DNA from: Moringa oleifera
Taxonomy: Eukaryota; Streptophyta; Magnoliopsida; Brassicales; Moringaceae
Assembly: GCA_021397835.1 (NCBI GenBank)
Contig: JAJFZO010000049.1
Span: 5,089,001-5,153,000, forward strand
Direction: 5' to 3'
DNA length: 64,000 bases
Part shown: piece after piece, positions 32,955 through 44,465 of the stretch
How the letters are laid out: each line of letters opens with the position of its first letter
Numbering within the stretch: position 1 is the stretch's first letter
Made by a program: the position numbers and the translations under genes
Notes under the pieces: generated by a model
Seen by the model: only the letters and a program-made list of their open reading frames with translations
What the model was told of the DNA's origin: nothing
Database searches by the model: none

Positions 32955-35318
32955 ATGCTCTCTGTGAAGAAAATGAGGCATTGGGTAACTGTCGCTTACC
33001 CATCAGTTTTTAGTTCCTTATTTGGTCATGATAGTCACAATATCACTCGAGTTCCCAGGCAAGAAAAGCATGATTGTTGGGACCATAATTCTGTGTGTAA
33101 GGCTGTTTCGTCTTTGGAAAACCTTAAAATTTCAACTATCAGCTCTGGACTGCAGAGATGTTTCACCCATCAAATGCAGTCTTTTTCAGCCTTGGCTGGG
33201 ACTATCTTGGTCCAGGCTCGAGATCCAGCTAAATTATGCATGGAAATTCAAAATGCCATTGATGAGCATAAATATGACGACACATGGAAGTTGTTTGAAC
33301 AACACATGCAGATGGAAGGATTTCCTCGAAAATCCATTGTCAACAAGGTTCTGACTGGTTTTGCAGAGAGCCTTGATGTCCAGTGGCTGGGGAAAGCTTA
33401 TGGTTTGGTGGAACGTGCCTATGATGAGAGTAAACAGAACTTACTGGAAAAGGAGCCTCTGATTTATCTCTCTCTTGCTCTTGCCAAATGTGGTTTATCT
33501 GTCTCTGCATCAACTATTTTGAGAAAGTTGGTGGAAACCGAACAATTTCCTCCTGTAACAGCCTGGTCAGCTGTATTAGCTCATATGTCCCTAACGGGAC
33601 CAGGGGCTTACCTTGCTGCTGAGTTGATTTTTGAAATAGGTTTCTTGTTCCAAGATGGCAGGGTGGATCCACGTAAAAAGAGTAATGCACCTTTGATTGC
33701 CACGAAACCTAATACTTCTGCTTTGAACATTGCTTTGACTGGGTGTCTGCTCTGTGGAACAACAAGGAAAGCTGAGCAGCTCCTTGATATGATGCCTCGA
33801 ATTGGTGTCAAAGCTGATGCAAACTTGTTGATCATGATGGCTCATATATATGAAAGAAATGGACGAAGGGAGGAGCTAAGGAAGCTTCAGAGACACATTG
33901 ATGAAGCTTGTAACTTAAGTGATATTCAATTTAGACAGTTCTATAATTGTTTGCTTACATGCCATCTGAAATTTGGAGATCTTGATTCTGCTTGCAAGAT
34001 GGTTTTGGAAATGCTTCGGAAAGCAAAAGTAGCACGAAATTCTCTTGGTGCTGCAATGTTTACATGTAAAGTTGTCAACAATAAATTAGCCCTTGGACAG
34101 GCTGCTGTGCAAAGCTTGGGTCAGAAAGAATCACAAAGTTTAGAGAAAGGTACATTTCTTAGAGAGACTATTATATCTTATGAAGAATTCTTTAGAGACA
34201 GAAATTTCTTAAAAATGGAGGCTGAGGCAAAACAAGTATTAGTCACTTTGTCAACCAAGTTGCAGACACAAGTTGAATTAATTACATCAGAATGTGGGAT
34301 TCTCCAACCAACAGAAATAATTTATGTGAAACTAATAAAGGCTTTTCTGGAAGCTGGCAAGACCAAGGACTTAGTTGAGTTTCTTATTAAGGCAGAGAAA
34401 GAAGATTCTGCAGTTTCTAATGATGATTCAGTGATGGTTCATGTCATAAACACATGTATTTCACTTGGGTGGCTAGATCAGGCCCATGACCTTCTTGATG
34501 AGATGCGTCTATCTGGGGTTAGAACTGGTTCCTCTGTATATTCCTCTCTCTTAAAAGCATACTGTGAAGCAAATCGAACAAGAGAGGTCACATCACTTTT
34601 ACGAGATGCTCAGAAAGCTGGGATCCAGCTTGATTCAAGCTGTTATGAAGTTTTGATCCAGTCCAGTGTGCTTCAAAAAGATACAGATGGGGCTCTCCAT
34701 CTGTTTAAAGAGATGAAAGAGGCAAAAATCCCAAGGGCTGGTCATCAAGAATTTGAGATGCTGATTAGGGGATGCACTGAAAATGGTGAAGCAGGGTTAA
34801 TGAGTAAGCTCTTGAAGGAAATGAAGGAAGGACAGAGCTTAAATTGCGGAGTCCATGATTGGAACAATGTGATCCATTTTTTCTGCAAGAAGAGGTTGAT
34901 GCAAGATGCTGAAAAAGCTCTGAAGAAGATGAGGAGTCTGGGGCATGCCCCAAATGCTCAAACTTTCCATTCTATGGTCACTGGGTATGCTGCCATTGGA
35001 GGTAAATATCTGGAAGTAACAGAGCTATGGGGTGAAATGAAATCTCTTGCCATTTCCACCTCAATGAAGTTTGATCAAGAACTCCTCGATTCTGTACTTT
35101 ATACATTCGTGAGAGGTGGATTTTTCATTCGGGCAAATGAAGTTGTGGAGATGATGGAGAAAGGGAACATGTTCATTGACAAATACAAATACAGAACCCT
35201 CTTCTTGAAGTACCACAAAACACTTTATAAGGGCAAGACACCCAAGTTCCAGACAGAAGCACAACTTAAGAGGAGGGAAGCAGCATTGGCCTTCAAGAAG
35301 TGGGTTGGTTTGTCTTGA
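32955..35318 (+). CDS. P-class pentatricopeptide repeat protein, mitochondrial type (At1g03100-like)
   Basis: A single uninterrupted exon of 787 residues from the first in-frame ATG (32955). The N terminus is basic and hydroxylated (MLSVKKMRHWVTVAYPSVFS), consistent with organelle targeting. Degenerate 35-residue PPR helical pairs run across most of the protein, for example TSALNIALTGCLLCGTTRKA, SVYSSLLKAYCEANRTREV and VHDWNNVIHFFCKKRLMQDA. There are no E, DYW or SMR C-terminal domains. P-class PPR proteins bind organellar RNA to stabilise, splice or process it. The C terminus (RREAALAFKKWVGLS) and overall layout recall Arabidopsis At1g03100, annotated mitochondrial. In Arabidopsis that gene neighbours the TRM82 orthologue, which is also in this window 25 kb away. 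Confidence 0.88.
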   Translation: MLSVKKMRHWVTVAYPSVFSSLFGHDSHNITRVPRQEKHDCWDHNSVCKAVSSLENLKISTISSGLQRCFTHQMQSFSALAGTILVQARDPAKLCMEIQNAIDEHKYDDTWKLFEQHMQMEGFPRKSIVNKVLTGFAESLDVQWLGKAYGLVERAYDESKQNLLEKEPLIYLSLALAKCGLSVSASTILRKLVETEQFPPVTAWSAVLAHMSLTGPGAYLAAELIFEIGFLFQDGRVDPRKKSNAPLIATKPNTSALNIALTGCLLCGTTRKAEQLLDMMPRIGVKADANLLIMMAHIYERNGRREELRKLQRHIDEACNLSDIQFRQFYNCLLTCHLKFGDLDSACKMVLEMLRKAKVARNSLGAAMFTCKVVNNKLALGQAAVQSLGQKESQSLEKGTFLRETIISYEEFFRDRNFLKMEAEAKQVLVTLSTKLQTQVELITSECGILQPTEIIYVKLIKAFLEAGKTKDLVEFLIKAEKEDSAVSNDDSVMVHVINTCISLGWLDQAHDLLDEMRLSGVRTGSSVYSSLLKAYCEANRTREVTSLLRDAQKAGIQLDSSCYEVLIQSSVLQKDTDGALHLFKEMKEAKIPRAGHQEFEMLIRGCTENGEAGLMSKLLKEMKEGQSLNCGVHDWNNVIHFFCKKRLMQDAEKALKKMRSLGHAPNAQTFHSMVTGYAAIGGKYLEVTELWGEMKSLAISTSMKFDQELLDSVLYTFVRGGFFIRANEVVEMMEKGNMFIDKYKYRTLFLKYHKTLYKGKTPKFQTEAQLKRREAALAFKKWVGLS

Positions 35319-36030
35319 GGAAATTTTTGGTATATTCCATCTTGCACTGAAGTACTATGGTGAGATATTATCCTGTAAAATTTCTGGAGAATATCACACT
35401 ATAGCAACTTTGCTTCCTGCTTCAGCATACTCTGTGAATATAATGAACCATATTGGATGAAACTGAGATCAAACATCAGCCATTAGCAATACAATTCCAT
35501 CGAAGACTTTTAGAACCCTTGGGCTTTAGCCAAAAGAAATAAGAAGGAAGTGGAGGAAAAACGGTGGATACTTTGAGGGGTTAAGTTTGAATGAATAAAA
35601 GTCTTGCCAGCTCTATAATTTATAGGAGAATAATGGAAGGTAAATTTCAAATCAAGCCTGTTTTAACTCTTACTAGATTTCAATTTCAAGATTATGACAA
35701 ATCAAAAATTTTTCAAATTAAGTTTTGGTTGAAACAATACCTGACATTAATGGAATCCACCCACTATAGATATGATTTAGAGGCGACTAATAAAACTTCT
35801 AAGTTGTGGATGAGTTGTTGATTATGATATTCTTACTTCTCATGTGCTGCACCATATAACCATCACTAAAATCTTCTCTGTTTGTTGGTTGCTGGGATTA
35901 GTATTTCGGGGACAATATCTTCTCTTAAGGTTAATCATTTTCCATAAGTACAAATTTTATAGTTAATTTTATTAAATTTCAAGTAATATCAGAGTTTATA
36001 ACCATTTAATTCTTAAGATTATTTCGTAGT
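35319..36030. other. 3' flank of the PPR gene
   Basis: Short 3'UTR followed by unremarkable AT-leaning sequence. No exons. Confidence 0.45.
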
Positions 36031-36035
36031 CTTAA

Positions 36036-36275
36036 TTATAATATAAACAGATTAATAATTAATGTTTGCATTTGTATAAGAAGTTTTACTTTGTTGCAAT
36101 TCCCTTGACAAGTTAGTACTCTTCCATCTACTACCCTCATTTCATTTGCTTCACCAGTGTATTTTTTAGCCTTTTTTTTGGTCAGATCTTCACTAATGAA
36201 ATTATTATTGCTATTAGTATCAATAAGAACAATTACAAGCTGATGCTTAGGAAGACCATCTGTTGCATTTCTCAT
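36036..36275 (-). pseudogene. Ty3-type retrotransposon protease remnant
   Basis: A 79-codon open stretch on the minus strand resembles the retropepsin-like region of plant Ty3/gypsy Gag-Pol polyproteins: VLIDTNSNNNFISEDLTKK where DSGSTHNF-type sequence is usual, then a VVDGRVLTCQGNC segment. The catalytic D-[ST]-G triad is disrupted (DTN). No reverse transcriptase, integrase or LTR was recognised next to it, so this is an isolated decayed fragment. It begins the repeat-rich interval downstream of the PPR gene. Confidence 0.6.
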
Positions 36276-36409
36276 TCATAAATATGAACAAAGTCTCCTT
36301 GTTGGCCTTGCCTTGGACTCTTTTCGGGTTAAGTTTTTTAGTGTCGGATTATGAATAGTTATAGCAATCACATTGGAACTTTGTGTTGCTAACACTCTTT
36401 TTGTAATAA

Positions 36410-36530
36410 TATGAGACTTTATTTTTAAGTACCCTATGAGGCTTTATTTTCAAGTAGGCTTCATTTTCAAATGGAACTTTATTTTTAAGTGGTTTATAGG
36501 ACAAATCCTATTTTTAAATGAGCATTATTT
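36410..36530. repeat. degenerate tandem CTTTATTTTTAAGT-like repeat
   Basis: Four to five imperfect copies of an ACTTTATTTTTAAGT / GCTTTATTTTCAAGT / GCTTCATTTTCAAAT unit in succession, spaced by about 10-15 bases. Confidence 0.55.
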
Positions 36531-36695
36531 TATTTTTATTAAAAATTTTAATTATTTTTTCAAAATTAATAAATATTTTTTGATTGTTTTTGAATGAGAT
36601 TTATTCTTAAATTAATTTTTAATATAATTTATTTAATGTAATGAGATAAAAAAAGGTGCCCTATAAAAGTAATAAATGATCAATTTTATTTTAAG

Positions 36696-37265
36696 TTTTT
36701 TATTTTTGATTAAATATCATTTAAAATTCGAAATTTTATCTTTTTTTTCAATCAAACCCTAATTTTTAAAATGTATTCAAACAAATATTAATTTATTTAT
36801 TTTCTCTAAATTGAATTTTAACTTAAAATTATTATAAAAAATAATTAGTTTTTCATTGTTAAAAATTACAACAAAAAAACTACTTAAATAGATTTTACAC
36901 TTTATTTTAATTTTTTTCTCTCAAATTTAAATTTTTTCAACTAATCAACTGTTTTTTTAAAAATTTTAAAATTTTGATAGTATATTTTTTAAAATATATT
37001 TTTAGTACTAAAAAAATTTTGAACTTTTTATAATGATAACTTAAATATTTTATTATATCCATGAAAAATTATAAGTCAAAATTTATTATAAATTATCACT
37101 AATTTAAATATTTTTAATATTTAAATTTTTTAAAAGAATTTAATTTGGATAAAATTAAAATGTTAAAGTTTGTTTGTTTGGATATATTTTGAAAGTAGAG
37201 GTTTGATTGAAGAGAGAGGTAAAACTCAAAGTTTTAAATGATATTTACTCTTTATTTTTAATTTT
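36696..37265. mobile_element. MITE-like foldback element, copy 2
   Basis: The left arm (36,696-36,793) matches the reverse complement of the right arm (about 37,150-37,262). Shared landmarks are AAATATCATTTAAAA, TTCAATCAAACC and TTCAAACAAA. The interior contains GATAGTATATTTTTTAAAAT and a TAATGATAACTTAAATATT stretch found inverted in copy 3. Non-coding, AT-rich, about 570 bases. Confidence 0.6.
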
Positions 37266-37505
37266 TAATTTTTAATTTTTTAAGCATTATCAATTAGATG
37301 TGATATGACAATGATGTTATTTATCTCATTATATATATTGAATTTTAACTCAATTTTATATTTTTTTAATTTTTTTGAGAATTATAAAAATAAATTTACA
37401 TTATTTATGATTTTACATAAAAAATATTTGATATTAGTAATCTAAATTTATTTGATAAATTAAAAGTTTTGAGGGAAATTTTATAAATAAAAATATAAGC
37501 ATAAA

Positions 37506-38032
37506 TGTTACATAAAACTTTAGATTTACTTCATATTACTAATCAAATTCTTATATTTAAAAAATAACAAATTAAATCTTGATTTATGAAATCGAATTAA
37601 ATTAAACTTTATAAAAAAATTTAAAAATTAAAAATTTTATATAACAAACTTTATCTAGAAATTTTTACATATATAAATAAAATATTCAACTTATCGTTAC
37701 AAAAAGTTTTAAAATGTTTTAAATACTAAAAAATATATTTTTTAAAATTTATACTATCAAAAAAATTTAAAAGTTTACAAAAATTAGATTTTACATAAAA
37801 AATCATTTGAATTTGATTGATAGACCCGAAATAGAGTAAAGAATTCATTTGAATCAATTTAAGGCATTTCAATAACGAAAATATCTTTAATTTTTTATGA
37901 TCATTTGAGTTAAGGTGCAATTTGATATCAAATTAATAGATCAAGGTTTAATTTATCACTTTTTAAATATGAAAGTTTGACTAATAATATGAAATAAATA
38001 TTAAGGTTTTATACAACTTTTATTAAAAATAA
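37506..38032. mobile_element. MITE-like foldback element, copy 3 (inverted)
   Basis: Arms of about 100 bases at 37,508-37,606 and (reverse-complemented) 37,915-38,030 align imperfectly, sharing ATAAAAC, TTCATATTA and TATTTAAAAA. The interior, reverse-complemented, matches copy 2 (GATAGTATAAATTTT..., AACTTTTTGTAACGATAAG). The two therefore lie back to back in opposite orientation. The arms also match the copy near 14.1 kb. Confidence 0.6.
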
Positions 38033-38259
38033 AATCATTTTTCTAATATTAAATTTTGTAAAAAATAAATCATTTTTTAAATGCATGAGTTATTCATAGA
38101 ATATTATTATTAACAATATTTATATGCTAGTACAACATAAATTTTTAAAATTAAAATTAATAAAAACTTATGTTTATTTATGTTAAAAAGTTAAATAAGT
38201 TAATTACGTTGCTAATACACACACCTTGTAAAATATAGGCGGATTAGATTGCCAGTGGA

Positions 38260-38750
38260 GATGACAATGTATTGAATTTGAATTTATACGAGTACCTTAA
38301 TAAGATGGTTTGGGTAGTACTTAATCTAATTTGAGTGAATTTGAATTTAAAATTTGATACTCGAATTAAGTTTGGGTTGAATTCGGTTTTTTATTTTTGA
38401 GTATCCATTACATGAACCTGTTTATATAACTATATTAATATATCAAAATTTTTAATTAAAATTAAATTTTTAATTTAAATTTGATTATATTAAAGTTTTA
38501 AATTTAAATTTCAAAAATTTATTATTAAATTTAAAATTTTAGTTAATTAGTAAAAACTATTTTATTAAAATTTATAAAATATTTATAAATTTATAAATGA
38601 AATAAACAAGTTTAACTTCAGTTAATACGTGAGTAATTATAAATGAATTTGAGATAAATTTAAATATTAAATTAAATTTTTAAAATAAATTTAAGATGAG
38701 TTTAAATACGTATATTTTAATGAAATTTAAAATTTTTTAAATAAACGGTA
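38260..38750 (+). mobile_element. dispersed AT-rich repeat, copy B
   Basis: Inverted relative of copy A at 24.2-24.7 kb; the alignment runs about 38,322-38,750. A GATGACAATG terminus lies at 38,260-38,269, the counterpart of GATGGCAACG on copy A. No open reading frame. Confidence 0.5.
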
Positions 38751-39160
38751 ATTACGAAAAAATTTACTAGATTGTATGATGCATTTCCTACCTATATTTT
38801 TAATTTAAATTAAATTTTTTCAATCAAATTTTTTTTCAAATTGAAACTTAATAAAAATTACAAGAATTAATATAGATATTTAAGAATGTTATTTTGCTTA
38901 AAAATGTTGATTCAGCGTATCTTCTTCCATGTTTGTTAAACCAAGCTATTGACTCTGATTTCCACAAAGGCGGTTGATGACTCTTTCTTTGGCAGGAAAG
39001 AGTATTGTACTGATTACCATTTCTGTAACAAACTTTTTAATTTTTGAAACAGAATATCTCAAGATTATTAGCAATAAAATAATATTCCTACTCTCAACAG
39101 AATATGAATAAATGATACTGGATTCCCGCGTAGATTCTATTGCTGGGGACCACAATGCCA

Positions 39161-39169
39161 TATATATAG
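39161..39169 (+). promoter_or_regulatory. TATA box of the FLZ gene
   Basis: TATATATAG about 150 bases before the FLZ ATG, followed by a CT-rich leader. Confidence 0.55.
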
Positions 39170-39249
39170 TACGTTGAGTCCCCTGATCCGGTTACACCAA
39201 CCAACCTCTTTGGATGCTCAACTCCAACAAGTTTGCTCAACTTCCTTCT

Positions 39250-39272
39250 CCTCTCTCTCTCTCTCTCTCTCT
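39250..39272 (+). repeat. (CT)n microsatellite in the FLZ leader
   Basis: Eleven or so CT units in the presumed 5'UTR of the FLZ gene, 43 bases before the ATG. Confidence 0.9.
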
Positions 39273-39314
39273 GTGTGCAAACTGTATTCAAAACCCTAGC
39301 AAGGCGAATCGATT

Positions 39315-40580
39315 ATGACAGTGAAGCGTTCCCGCATGGCTTGCTCCCCTGGCTTTGGATGGGACGGCAGCGTCCTCAACCTGCAGCTGCCGTCAGAGGT
39401 TCGGCGGGACCGTCCCGAGTATCCTAGGCCAAAGCGTTCGCAGAGAGTCTCGATGGACGGCGAGCGGTCTCTTTTGACCGTCTTGACTCTGCTGTCCCCG
39501 GAGGTGGCTATGGAGAAGGAAAAGGAGAGTGACCAGCGGCAGATTGGGAATTTCCTTGAGAAATGCCATTTTTGCAGCAAGAGGTTGTCCGAGAACGATG
39601 AAGTTTTTATGTATGGGTAAGGTTCTGTCTTCTATATTTTTGCTGTTTTTCTTCTTTTCCTTCCCCATAATTTAGCTCTTTGGTTGCTGAGAAATGACAA
39701 ATTAATCACAGAATAGGGAATTGTCCTTCAAAAGTGAAGGAGATTAAGCCAACTCTGTTGATGAATATCTGTTATGTTAGCTGAGTGAAGATACTTTGTG
39801 AATAATGAAGTGCTCGTTGGTAGACATGGCTTTCTCATCTTTCTGTTTCATCTCTCCTTTATTGTCCAATTCTCTATGCTTATTTATTTATTTATTTTTA
39901 AAAGGAGATAAGGTTTCTTTGTTCTGTTTGGTTATCGTGAAAATTAATGCTAGATTGGAAATAGTTTTCTGCTCAGAAAGGAAACAAATTCTTTTGGCCA
40001 GTGAAAAATTTAGATCAGTTACAGCGTGACTTTATGGTGCAATTTATCTTTACTGATTCTTTTCTTTTGTTTCTTTCTCTTGATTAGGCTTCTATTTAGT
40101 AGTCTACCAATTGCTTGTTGTAAAAATAGTTAAGTGAAATGTTGTGTTCAATGCCACTGTCACTGAAGGTTTTCTGGCAGTGAGTTAAATTAGCTAAACT
40201 CTAAATTATGCTGTTATTTTTTGATTAAGCATGTAGATGATCTCATATTCGGTTTATATACAATTTCACTGATAGTGAGACATAAAAGGGTTTGTCTTTA
40301 GATAAACATTCTGTATGTTCATAGTATGTTTTGGTACTTAATTCAGCTATAGTGTTGCATGTCTGTATAGTAGGAGTGACGCTTGATGATAAAATGCAGC
40401 TACTTGTCTGCATTTTGTACACCTGAATGCCGCAGCAAACAGATCACCTTTGACAAACTTGCAGAGTTGAGAAAGATCTTGCAACAAGCTGAAGAAAAGA
40501 CTGTCAACAAAAGGATGGATGACGTGAAGGACCATATTGGTTCTCAACTGGGGCATGTTGCTTCAAAGTTTCATATATAA
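39315..40580 (+). CDS. FLZ-type (FCS-like, DUF581) zinc-finger protein
   Basis: Two exons, 39315-39616 and 40400-40580, phase-2 intron of 783 bases, 160 residues. The FLZ domain occupies about residues 83-120 (FLEKCHFCSKRLSENDEVFM, then YLSAFCTPECRSKQI). The zinc ligands are C-x2-C-x19-C-x3-C, and the conserved intron cuts the domain at the Gly of FMYG. FLZ proteins are plant-specific adaptors that interact with SnRK1 energy-sensing kinase subunits. The N terminus is basic and contains RSLLTVLTLLS. The C-terminal helix (LRKILQQAEEKTVNKRMDD) is charged. The exact FLZ subtype is not assigned. The leader contains a CT repeat and AAACCCTAG. Confidence 0.88.
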
Positions 40581-43351
40581 ACCAGTCAGTCTACTAACTT
40601 TACTGGTGCACAGTCAGGTTTTTAAGATTGGCTTGCACCTCTGCACATAATGCTCATCTTCTTGTCAATTTTCATGGTTGATACAGCTGTAGTTCCTGTA
40701 CAAGTGCACTGGTCTGTTTTTAGGATCAGAGCACTGTGTTATTGAAGGAAATGAACTTGGACTTTGGTTTGTACTTCTTCATTAGCCAGGAATTTGAAAT
40801 TTTGGTTATGGATGTTAGACTGCTGCAGCTTCAAATTTTAGTCATGCTTATGCTACCAATTATGTTGAAGTAAATGAACTTAGTAGAAAAGAAAAAAGTA
40901 CATGTTCTTAATGTATTCTGCTTGATGTTTACATTTGTATGCACAGATGGATGATCTGGTCATAGTCTTGTACTCTTCTTGATGCATTTTAGTGAATTTT
41001 CAACCGTGGATCAAGTAGTTACTGGTTATTTTCATCTTGGAGGTTATGACCGCTACCTTTATTCATTATCTCTATTATGTTGAGAATCCTTTGGTTGAGG
41101 CTTCCACAGTTGCTTGTTGAAGATTGTGTATCTTATCATGGATTCTTTAGGCAGTACCTTGAATCTTTGAAGGTGCTTGCTCGATTGAATTAATTAGCTG
41201 GTTACCAATCTTTGATTGGGCTTTCTTTATTTTGCGGCACTCCCAACCCCCTTCTACAGAATACATAATCATTGTCAGAGCTGATGCCAAATAGATTTTC
41301 GGATGTACTGGCACCAAATGTCTGCATGTTGTTAACGTTGGCACTTTTGATTAGAGGAAAGCGGCCTTTGCATTGTGGTAACTCAGATGAAGTATGGTTA
41401 TATCCGCTTGACAAACTGATAACTTAGATCTTCTTCTAGGTTGCAGTCATCGTCTTTCTTGAATGGGAGTTGTGGTTGGCCAAGTTTTTGGTTTTCCATT
41501 CTTGAAAGGAATTCCAAAATTACCTGATGTTTAGTCAGTAGTGGTTGGTAGCTTGCTGTCAATTCACCAGCCTTCTATGTCTCCTTTTGGTGACAAGGCC
41601 CTATCCTTCTTCAGGATTAATTCTATATGTCAATTATTAACCAAACCTGGTTATTGTTAGGATGATTATAATTTTGGAGGTTTTGTTCTAAGATCAGGAG
41701 TTGATTTATGGGACCACTGAAGCTTGTTTTAAAGTTCTTTTCTTATCCTAAATTTTCCTGACTGGCAAGTTCATCTTAGCCATTTTCTATTATATAGCCT
41801 TCCAGGTTAGGTAGTAGAAACATTTTGTCCTACCGTCCCACTCAAACCCCTTAAAGCCATAATTCCTATTCAAAGACAGTCTTGAAAATTCACTTTGTGC
41901 TGAAAATGTTTTGATATTGTCTGGTATTGTAGACAATGAAAACAAAGACTCGTTTTGAAATTTGTTTGAATGAAATGATTATCATAACATCTGAAGTTAT
42001 GGCTCTGCTGGTATTTTGTGAAAGCTCAATTTCGATTGATTGTTACATGACATTTATTTACCGTTCCAGTTTGCTGTTTTAAGGATGATTCTCCAGGAGG
42101 ATATTTTACAAAACCATGGTTTCATACGCAGTGGTATCTGCATATTCTTGATGAACTCTGAGCATGGTGGCATGTTGAACCTAGAGATGTAATGGGTCAT
42201 GGCTGCTATTTCTACTTGTATGCTTTCTTCTACATGTCATCATTTTCACGAGATCTATTGTGGCATTATTAGTTTGTTTCTAAGCATACTTGTTTAAGGG
42301 AAAAAAAAAAAAAAAGGAGAAGGAAAGAACAGATTTGTTCATGAGCAGCAAAAGGATTACAACTGGGATTTGACATCTACAATTTTCAGAGACATGGCTG
42401 GGTAAGCATTGAAAAGGTTTGTTACTTCTGCTGAAAACTTAAAAAATAGAGGATACATTCATTTGCTATATTCAGGAGAACTGAAATTAGCAAGCATGTT
42501 GAAGAACTGGTGATGTTTTGTTTAGGTGTCAGACTGTCTATAAGTTGGTAGAAAGACAAACATTAGAATGTGGAACTTGATAAGCTCCCCAGGGTTAAAG
42601 GAGAATATTCTTTTCCATTGGAGGTTGAGAAATGAAAATTTATATACATTGCTGCTGATATATGTATCCTGAATCTGGAAAACCATAATTGGGATGAACT
42701 AATATAGAGTGGTTTTGGTCCAGAGATTTGTGTTCAAATGCATGGAAAGGGTAGCAGTGTGATTTAAGGTTATAGAACCTGGCTGGAGCTAGCTGGATGT
42801 GAATTCTTTGGCATCACTTGGCTGCAAAGATGCGTATCATTTTGTTCCACTGAAGAAGCCTCTTGGTGACTGATTTTGTTCTTACGTTTGAATGGTCCAT
42901 CACCAGCTCCACTAGAATGGGCCGTGAAGCCCAAGGACATATCCTGTATTGTAGTTCTATGAGGCCTCAATCAACTTCAGCAGAATTTTGTTTTTATTGC
43001 AACATTTGGGCAGGAGTACCAGATTTAAATCTGTTGCCATTTATGGGCATAGAGGTGAGTAAATCGTATTTTGCATTTGTTTAGTTTTGGGAGCCATCGA
43101 TTAAAGACTGGGGTTCCCTACCCGCAGACAGATGACAGGTAGTATCCTTGCCTTTGAAGTTGGGCAATCACACCATCCATCCCACGATCATGAAATTTAG
43201 GGCACACTTACCCTACATATGTATCACGGGCAAGCCGCAGAACCAAGGACGTCTCTGACTCAGTGGACCACGTTTATGGTCCTTGATGCAGATTTCATGA
43301 TAACGGGCCGCGAAACTAAATAAAAAATTTTCCCAGTAATCCATATTCCAA

Positions 43352-43392
43352 TCTCTCTCTCTCTCTCTCTATATAAATATATATATATATAT
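43352..43392. repeat. (CT)n-(AT)n compound microsatellite
   Basis: About nine CT units directly followed by an AT-rich dinucleotide run. Confidence 0.9.
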
Positions 43393-43906
43393 CTTGCCGG
43401 TAAGGGTAGCAGAAATCGAGGGAAGACTAGAAGAAAAGAAGACTTAGTGTAAGATAGAGATAGAAATAGCTAATAAATGTTGATGAAACAAAAAAAAAAA
43501 AAGTGAGGAGTGTTACGCGAAGCATGAGATCAGAAATGCAGTGAAGAGTGTGGTTGTTTAATCCAGTTTGACTTGACTGTATCTCGTCACAGAGTCACAA
43601 CTAATCCCTCGTGTGCATATACATGTGAGTTTTACTGACAATGCTTGTTTAACAAGCAACACAACCCAATCATCTTAATTAACATGACATCACCTCTGCA
43701 TAATCAATGCCTTAATCTGCACAGCCCCAACCACCAGACTCCAAACTCCACACTCCTTTTCTGGCTGTCCAGCTTCTGCCTTTCTGAATTCCATTTTCAT
43801 ATCTCCATTTCCTCTCATCTCTTACCTTCAAACCTCACTCCTCGACACAATCACTCTACAAGTGTTCCTGCCTCTTGGGCTTGATGATGCATCCACAGGC
43901 ACAAAA

Positions 43907-43924
43907 ACACACACACACACACAC
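43907..43924. repeat. (AC)n microsatellite
   Basis: About nine AC units, followed by a GAGAGGGAGACACAGACAC purine-rich tail. Confidence 0.85.
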
Positions 43925-44134
43925 GCAGAGAGGGAGACACAGACACTGGGAAAAAGATAAAAACTTGTTTAATGATTCCAAGGGGCCGTAGAGATATTGC
44001 GGTGGGTGTGTCTGTCTTGGAGCTTTGACGCCTCCAAAAGTGAGAGTTTCTTAGAGATGCGGGAGTCGTGTTCTGTTATTTTCAAGCGTGAGCGTGAGGC
44101 ATGCATCGTCAGATACGCAGGAAACCCCACCCCA

Positions 44135-44137
44135 CCC

Positions 44138-44168
<31 letters not shown>

Positions 44169-44172
44169 AAAA
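44135..44172. repeat. C24-A14 homopolymer pair
   Basis: Twenty-four consecutive C followed directly by fourteen A, preceded by CCCCACCCCA. The complementary strand is a G24 run able to form G-quadruplex structures; the C strand could form an i-motif. Such a run is also an error-prone place in assemblies. Confidence 0.85.
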
Positions 44173-44465
44173 CTCCATTCTGTAAACAGGAATTGCTTCC
44201 ATAAACCAAATGGTGGCCTGACCTGTACACTACTCCATATACAGCACTCAGCATGCACTTTATAATATATACTTTATTATCCTCTGACTAATCAGACCTG
44301 CAGTAATGAAACAACCCAAAGCTTTTTCCAAGCCATATAGCTGGTTCTAAGGGAAGGCGCTTCGCTGCGTCATTTAACTTGGCAATTTCCTATGCACGCA
44401 TGCCCCATCACACTATCATGCACATCTCACACGCACACTCTTTTTCATTTCATTACATGTACCCA

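Noticed and set aside
43645..43884. 79-codon open frame rich in Ser/His/Pro as a possible small secreted peptide
   Set aside because: No clear signal peptide or conserved C-terminal peptide motif; low-complexity composition.
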